Assembly: GCA_030425685.1 (NCBI GenBank)
Contig: JAUIAD010000014.1
Span: forward strand, 24,596-88,595
Source: Gammaproteobacteria bacterium
GTDB taxonomy: Bacteria > Pseudomonadota > Gammaproteobacteria > Coxiellales > Coxiellaceae
Reading direction: 5' to 3'
DNA length: 64,000 nt
Below, in pieces: positions 59,801 through 64,000 of the stretch. The notes beneath the pieces are model-generated. The model was not told where the DNA came from. It did no database searches and saw only the letters and a list, made by a program, of their open reading frames with translations. Positions within the stretch are counted from its first letter, which is position 1. The number at the start of each line of letters is the position of its first letter. A program made the translations under genes and the position numbers.

Positions 59801-62800
59801 ATGGGCTGGAAATCAATTACGGCGATTATGATGACACTTTAAATAGATCAAGAACAATTGATTTGCTTTTTACACTGACTGTGAAGGATGACCCCTTCGC
59901 AGATGGATTGTTTTTAACAAATATTGCACGTGCTACGTCCGACACCACCAATCAAATCCCAGATGAATTTGATGAGATCGTGCAGGTAGAATTGACCCAA
60001 CCCATTTTAGAAATAACCAAGGGTATCGTGTCGACGAACCATACTGGTGTAACGCCATCCCCTTCCACTGTCGGACCCACTGGAGTTACCTTTAATGCTG
60101 CAGGTGATTTGAGCATCCCTCCATTTACTGGTGTTATCACTTCTGATGGGCTGGATGCCAATCCTATTGATTCTAATGTTACTGATGGCCTTGTTACAGG
60201 GGATACTGTACGTTTTGCTATTACTATAGAAAATACAGGGAACAGTCGACTTGGCGCTTTTGATGTTCAGGTGCAGGATACGCTACCTGATGGAATGACT
60301 TTTGTTCCGAGCAGTTTACAGGTTGTTGATGGAACGGGCGCAGCTATAAGCTATATAGATGTAAATCCAGGAAATCCTGGTTTGTTTGGTGATGGTATTG
60401 AGCTTACTGATGCAGGACCAACACCGGATACAGGAGACGGTACTAATAGTGGCGCCATTGATCAATACGACCCGACAGACGGTCGAAATATAGCCGTTAT
60501 AATTTTTGATGCGACTTTGGATATTGAAGTCGAACCAAATGAGCTTTTAACAAATACGGCAACCTTAACTAATTATGCCGGGAAAGAAGGTGGAACTGAT
60601 TTTACGCCAGTAGACCTTACAGATGATGCAACTGCCAGAATAGATGATCCAGAAATCAATAAAACAATTACGGCGACCGAAATTAATAACGCAAATAACA
60701 ACAATACACAAGCAGTTGTTGGAGAAGTCATTAGTTACCAAGTAGTCATTGATGTACCCGAAGGCACAATGACCAACTTTATACTACAAGATACCCTGGA
60801 TGCTGGTTTGTCATTTATGAGTAACACCCCAGTAGGAACTGTTATTAATGGAAGCATTAGTGCTAGCGCAGGTTTAAGTACAAGCATAGGAACCTTTAAC
60901 AATGTTTTCAATGGGGCAACTGTAAGCCCTTCTGGCAATATGGCTACATTCAATTTTGGGACAGTAACAAATACAGATGCAGATAATTTGACAGTTGAAC
61001 AAATCACCATTAATTACGACGTCATTGTACTTAACGAAGCTAGCGTTGATGCAGGAGACGATTTAACTAATAACGCGGCAGTAACCTGGTCATTTGGCAA
61101 TATTTCAGCTTCAGCCCCTACCGTAGAAATTTTAGAGCCTCTATTAATCGTAAGTAAATCGGCGTCCGTACCTACTGTTGACGCGGGAGACCCCTTTACG
61201 TACACGATAACTATCACCAATCAAACAGGTAGCTCTCGCACTGATGCGCATGAAATAGAGCTGGAAGATATTATTCCTTCGGAACTCAATTTTGCCGGAA
61301 ATCTAAGTCATGATGCCGGGATAGCACCCAATGTGCTGACCGCTCCCCCTTTAGGTCCTGGGGGAACAATTAATGCATCTTGGACAACGCTTGGGTTAGG
61401 TCAATTTAGCACGATTTCTTTTGATGTTGTCGCTAACGCCACATTTTCACCGGCTGGTGTAACCAATGTCGCCAACATTGAATGGACAAATTTGCCGGGA
61501 GATGAAACAACTGCGCGATCGAATTTCAACCCTCTTTCTGTTGAACGCACCGGTGATCCAGCCAACCCTGGTGGTAGTAACAATGATTATATAGCAGCTA
61601 ACTCTGTAGATGTTAATTTCCCAGCAATTGTCGCCACTAAAACTATTCTGGAAACTTCTGAAAGTCATACACTAGGGACAAATGTAGCTATTGGAGAAGT
61701 TGTTAAATATGAGCTAAGGGCTGAAGTTGGAGAAGGAACATTAAGCAATGTAATATTTAGGGATATTATATCTGACGGAATGACATTGTTTAATGACACA
61801 ATAACCTTGGAAATCATTTCGAATAATAATATGGATGTTGGTGTTGGGGGATCGCTATCTCCAGGCGTTTATGATTTTGATGCAATTTATGGTATTCCTG
61901 TAGTGACGCCACTAGTGGGATTTCAGCAAATTGATTTCTCTCTTGGGAATGTTATTAATAACGATGCTGATGCTGGTTTAGAGGAGCTTATTATTACTTT
62001 TGATGCATTGGTTAGCAATGTTCCTGGTAATGATGATGGCATTTCAAAATCAAATCAATTTCAGTTTGTTGAGGGTGCCGGCTCAGTTGTACGAAACACC
62101 TCAAGTCTAGTTTCTATCGATATTCAAGAGCCTGAAATCACTAATGTAAATAAAGAAGTATTAACAGTTAACGCAACTGGTGATCAAGTTACCTATCAGG
62201 TCACCTTTTCAAATACTGGATCAACAACAGCCTTTGATTTACAAGTGTTGGATACTTTGCCTGTAGGAGAATTGACTCTTCAAACTCCGTCAGTAGCAGT
62301 ATCTTCTAGTCAAGCAGCAATCACTGTCATAGATAGTTCCACAGTGAACGAGTTAAATTTATTAATTAACCAATTAGATGCGGGAGAGAATGTAACAGTC
62401 ACATATATAGTTACAGTTGATGCCACTTGGAATGGAACTACTGCTATTCAAAATACAGCTAATGTTGCATATACAAGCTTGCCAGGAACGAATGGTACTG
62501 GCAGCCCTACCATCCCTAAAGCCCCAGGTGTTTCTGGTGCGGTAGATGGTGAGCGCACCGGTAACCCCGGTGACCTTGCAGGTGCTGTGAATGATTACAA
62601 TGATGTTGACTCTACTAACCTAGGTTCAATTGGAGATACAGTTTGGTATGACGTCGACGGTAATCAAGCTCAAGGGCTAGGTGAGCCAGGCTTACCTAAT
62701 GTTACTGTTAACTTAACATGGTATGGCCCCGATGGTACACCAGGTGGTGGTGATGATGTCATGATGACAACTATGACAGCCGACGGTACTGGGATAGACC

Positions 62801-64000
62801 CTCAAGGCTATTACGAATTTCTGGCCGTCCCTCCGGGAAACTTCCTTATTGAAGTGGTAAATGCATCATTGCCTAACGGTATTAATTCGCCTACGTTCGA
62901 TCTTGATGGAGTAGGATCAGCAAATCAGGCCAACATTACTTTAGCAGATAGTAATGCAGGCAGTAATTCAGGAGTAGTTCGCGACGATGTTGATTTTGGT
63001 TACCAAGGTATCGGCTTAATTGGCGATATGGTTTTTCTTGATGTTAATGGCGATGAGCTACCTAGTTCGGGGGAAGGGATTAGCAATGTTACAGTTACCC
63101 TAACTAGCAATTTTAGTATTGGTTCTGCACCACCAGTAGTTTTTACAACAACCACAGATGCTAATGGTGCATATACTTTTGGTGGCTTGGCTACTAATGA
63201 TGGAGCAGGTGGCCCTGTAACTTATACAGTTAATATTGACGATGGAACGTTGCCAGCAGGTGTTGTGCAAACAGTTGATCCAAATGGCCCCTTGGACAAT
63301 GAGTCAATGGTTACGTTAACCGACGGCATCTCAATTGATTTAGATCAAGACTTTGGTTATGAGGGCCCAGGCTCCATTGGAGACACCATTTTCTTGGACG
63401 TGGACGGTGATGGCACCCCAGATAGTGGCGAAGGTATTAGTGGTGTAACGGTGACCTTAACAGGTGATCACGACGGAGACGGTGTCGACGAAGAACTCAC
63501 AACCGTGACTGATGCCAATGGCAATTACTTGTTTGATAACTTAGTGGTTAATGATGGCAGTGGCAGTATTGATTACACGGTTGATATAGTGACCGCAACC
63601 TTGCCTATCGGGGCAACCAATATCGTGGATCCAGATGGAGGCACCGCCAATCGTTCAACGGTGACGTTAACGGATGCTGCTCCAGATAACGTGGATCAAG
63701 ATTTTGGTTATGGCGGTCCAGGGTCAATTGGTGACACTATTTTCTTAGACGTAGACGGTGATGGTGTTCCCGACAGTGGCGAAGGCATCTCAAATGTTGG
63801 CGTCACCTTGACGGGTGATTTTGATGGTGACGGCACCGATGAGGTTGTCAGCACGACAACGGATAGTAATGGTAATTACTTGTTTGATAACTTAGTGGTT
63901 AATGATGGCAGTGGCAGTATTGATTACACGGTTGATATAGTGACCGCAACCTTGCCTATCGGGGCAACCAATATCGTGGATCCAGATGGAGGCACCGCCA
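56899..64000 (+). CDS. Giant surface adhesin: LEPR motif, DUF4347, DUF11-like and SdrD-B repeats (3' end outside)
   Basis: At least 2367 codons, open at the right edge. The start at ATG 56899 follows GGAG at about 9 nt. Residues 20-31 (ALERRIMLDAAA) are the LEPR-XLL-type motif found at the start of very large exported proteins. DUF4347 spans about 93-235, with VAHGS (H147) and IYGCN (C191). Then come many DUF11-like beta-sandwich repeats (phrases like DTLPDGMTFVPSS, ENTGNS, ITNQTGSS), and from about residue 1905 SdrD-B/Cna-B-like repeats opening with GSIGDTxxxDVDGDG. The repeats are acidic and may bind Ca2+. Secretion is probably by a type I system with C-terminal signals beyond the window. 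Likely role: adhesion or biofilm. Confidence 0.9.
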   Translation, partial: MPKKNIDNQHVGRQPSHLAALERRIMLDAAAVPAAAAAEAAAETAEALEASVDAGLVKESPQAVAGASPQQSLGDSSQPEIVKEISIQSGAEMVFIDARVDDAGALMTGINPNAEVYMLEGNRDGVEQIEEILSNRSDVGAIHIVAHGSQNSLQLGNSELNVNTISGQYATALANIGASLNSEADILIYGCNFAQGELGHYAASLLSEATGADVAASTDNTGHSDLGGDWDLEHTTGSIEAGVAFSTESQADFMGLLLLENTDISVSLGVPAESFIGENFSFTVTFDNTGDTGDIGYGPFVDLIFPVNGKDGVNGAAAGPNQVDGVDFAGATYLGTPVTAIELVFPDDGGGTGTVDHPYAVDNTGAPLQITGITGDKLVVLQLPFGSFTPEQPSAVITVNATMSNLADLGAPLTIATRGGFQFGADPLDNPTLPDPSIVSDSAVDSSDWATTGSVTPTLIELTKTFSGPEDETATGPNFVNTYTIDVDIADGQAVTDLDIVDLLPNNIIVTSVPTVSFLSGATGTVNAIAPNIVGPGGHGPFNTPLNELSANVDVTAGMSGGTDVRVTFDFYVNEFDANGTTDDDRVIPLNGNHGSSFSQNNALAQGNWTPLDARDLPVVADNAVADPAGFEHILDDKSIAIQKSVSIVNDLGATGASPGDTLEYTFNFQISDYFTFGDLIINDTFQDGQRFDFSPGSIPTFSITDFNGTVAGTFDVNPGLNQTLIVDESQIDLLDTDDPQPDGASDGSTSLIFYVSNAMINAGAADGILQGGLSNGPVNLGAATGTITFRTIIQDQFADTFPSGDRSVDQGDLISNNTLSIGGNVYQNAEGASIGPVLGAENDDSSASIEIVRGSLSKSIYAVNGVAPTVMGPSGLFAITPGDEVTYRLQYQLPSSDIEKLVLTDFVPLPVYDVLDPDADGAGGPGWTFDSTVSGSAPISGVVKLGPDDTFFALSAISPSISTLSGNGLEINYGDYDDTLNRSRTIDLLFTLTVKDDPFADGLFLTNIARATSDTTNQIPDEFDEIVQVELTQPILEITKGIVSTNHTGVTPSPSTVGPTGVTFNAAGDLSIPPFTGVITSDGLDANPIDSNVTDGLVTGDTVRFAITIENTGNSRLGAFDVQVQDTLPDGMTFVPSSLQVVDGTGAAISYIDVNPGNPGLFGDGIELTDAGPTPDTGDGTNSGAIDQYDPTDGRNIAVIIFDATLDIEVEPNELLTNTATLTNYAGKEGGTDFTPVDLTDDATARIDDPEINKTITATEINNANNNNTQAVVGEVISYQVVIDVPEGTMTNFILQDTLDAGLSFMSNTPVGTVINGSISASAGLSTSIGTFNNVFNGATVSPSGNMATFNFGTVTNTDADNLTVEQITINYDVIVLNEASVDAGDDLTNNAAVTWSFGNISASAPTVEILEPLLIVSKSASVPTVDAGDPFTYTITITNQTGSSRTDAHEIELEDIIPSELNFAGNLSHDAGIAPNVLTAPPLGPGGTINASWTTLGLGQFSTISFDVVANATFSPAGVTNVANIEWTNLPGDETTARSNFNPLSVERTGDPANPGGSNNDYIAANSVDVNFPAIVATKTILETSESHTLGTNVAIGEVVKYELRAEVGEGTLSNVIFRDIISDGMTLFNDTITLEIISNNNMDVGVGGSLSPGVYDFDAIYGIPVVTPLVGFQQIDFSLGNVINNDADAGLEELIITFDALVSNVPGNDDGISKSNQFQFVEGAGSVVRNTSSLVSIDIQEPEITNVNKEVLTVNATGDQVTYQVTFSNTGSTTAFDLQVLDTLPVGELTLQTPSVAVSSSQAAITVIDSSTVNELNLLINQLDAGENVTVTYIVTVDATWNGTTAIQNTANVAYTSLPGTNGTGSPTIPKAPGVSGAVDGERTGNPGDLAGAVNDYNDVDSTNLGSIGDTVWYDVDGNQAQGLGEPGLPNVTVNLTWYGPDGTPGGGDDVMMTTMTADGTGIDPQGYYEFLAVPPGNFLIEVVNASLPNGINSPTFDLDGVGSANQANITLADSNAGSNSGVVRDDVDFGYQGIGLIGDMVFLDVNGDELPSSGEGISNVTVTLTSNFSIGSAPPVVFTTTTDANGAYTFGGLATNDGAGGPVTYTVNIDDGTLPAGVVQTVDPNGPLDNESMVTLTDGISIDLDQDFGYEGPGSIGDTIFLDVDGDGTPDSGEGISGVTVTLTGDHDGDGVDEELTTVTDANGNYLFDNLVVNDGSGSIDYTVDIVTATLPIGATNIVDPDGGTANRSTVTLTDAAPDNVDQDFGYGGPGSIGDTIFLDVDGDGVPDSGEGISNVGVTLTGDFDGDGTDEVVSTTTDSNGNYLFDNLVVNDGSGSIDYTVDIVTATLPIGATNIVDPDGGTA
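63370..64000 (+). repeat. 351-bp tandem SdrD-B repeat units in the adhesin gene
   Basis: Units begin at 63370 and 63721 (exactly 351 bp, 117 codons). The 127 bp at 63523-63649 are identical to 63874-64000, where the window ends. Earlier units at about 62630 and 63013 are diverged. The identity implies recent duplication or gene conversion. Confidence 0.9.

Noticed and set aside
57498..61668. Minus-strand open frames antisense to the adhesin
   Set aside because: Ser/Val/Thr-rich translations result from the repetitive Gly/Asp/Thr codons of the real gene on the other strand.

Overview
The window looks like an accessory-rich stretch of an AT-rich gammaproteobacterial chromosome, most likely from a host-associated lineage of the Legionella/Coxiella/Berkiella type. 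That placement is an inference. It rests on housekeeping genes of gammaproteobacterial style (gltB-gltD, a LysR/MFS pair, beta-carbonic anhydrase) interleaved with many large orphan proteins that resemble secreted effectors: a class 3 lipase without a signal peptide, a calpain-like cysteine protease, a protein with a Rab-like but nucleotide-motif-less GTPase fold, a possible nitrilase-like protein, zinc-ribbon/coiled-coil proteins and several proteins with Gly/Ala-rich membrane hairpins. No rRNA, tRNA or CRISPR array was seen.

Layout. 1-6.7 kb: a Cys-rich protein cut by the window edge, a lipase, a PAS-LuxR regulator and a membrane-hairpin orphan. 6.8-8.4 kb: a DUF4143-type ATPase, tail to tail with the wreck of a second one. 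8.6-14.7 kb: a 1184-aa zinc-ribbon protein paralogous to the one at the left edge, a MNT/HEPN toxin-antitoxin pair whose HEPN gene carries an in-frame stop, and a possible nitrilase-like protein. 14.8-18.7 kb: an Asp/Glu racemase-like gene, a LysR regulator, a divergent drug-efflux MFS gene and a lipoprotein. 18.7-26 kb: a coiled-coil protein, an outer-membrane barrel, a transposase scrap, a secreted-type orphan, an SDR and a periplasmic carbonic anhydrase. 26-32.3 kb: a second LuxR regulator, then a minus-strand run of calpain-like protease, pseudo-Rab and helical orphans. 32.5-43 kb: heavily decayed ground with ISAs1, IS3 and GrpB remnants, a broken duplicated-domain gene, and a visibly GC-richer 727-aa orphan. 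43-50 kb: membrane and coiled-coil orphans, a nitronate monooxygenase, a self-regulating AAA ATPase and a small exported protein. 50.4-56.2 kb: the glutamate synthase operon. 56.9 kb to the end: a giant surface adhesin (LEPR motif, DUF4347, DUF11-like repeats, SdrD-B repeats), open at the right edge.

The most interesting non-coding signal is a pair of 13-bp palindromes of the form CTAACAWTGTTAG. The pair occurs with 64-65 bp centre-to-centre spacing upstream of three unrelated orphan genes (23191, 39573 and 43232). A second palindrome class, ATATTTCA-N2-TGAAATAT, lies upstream of the Cys-rich gene at the left edge and of the calpain-like gene. Together these suggest that the orphan genes belong to shared regulons, possibly controlled by LuxR- or LysR-type regulators, although which regulator binds them cannot be told from sequence.
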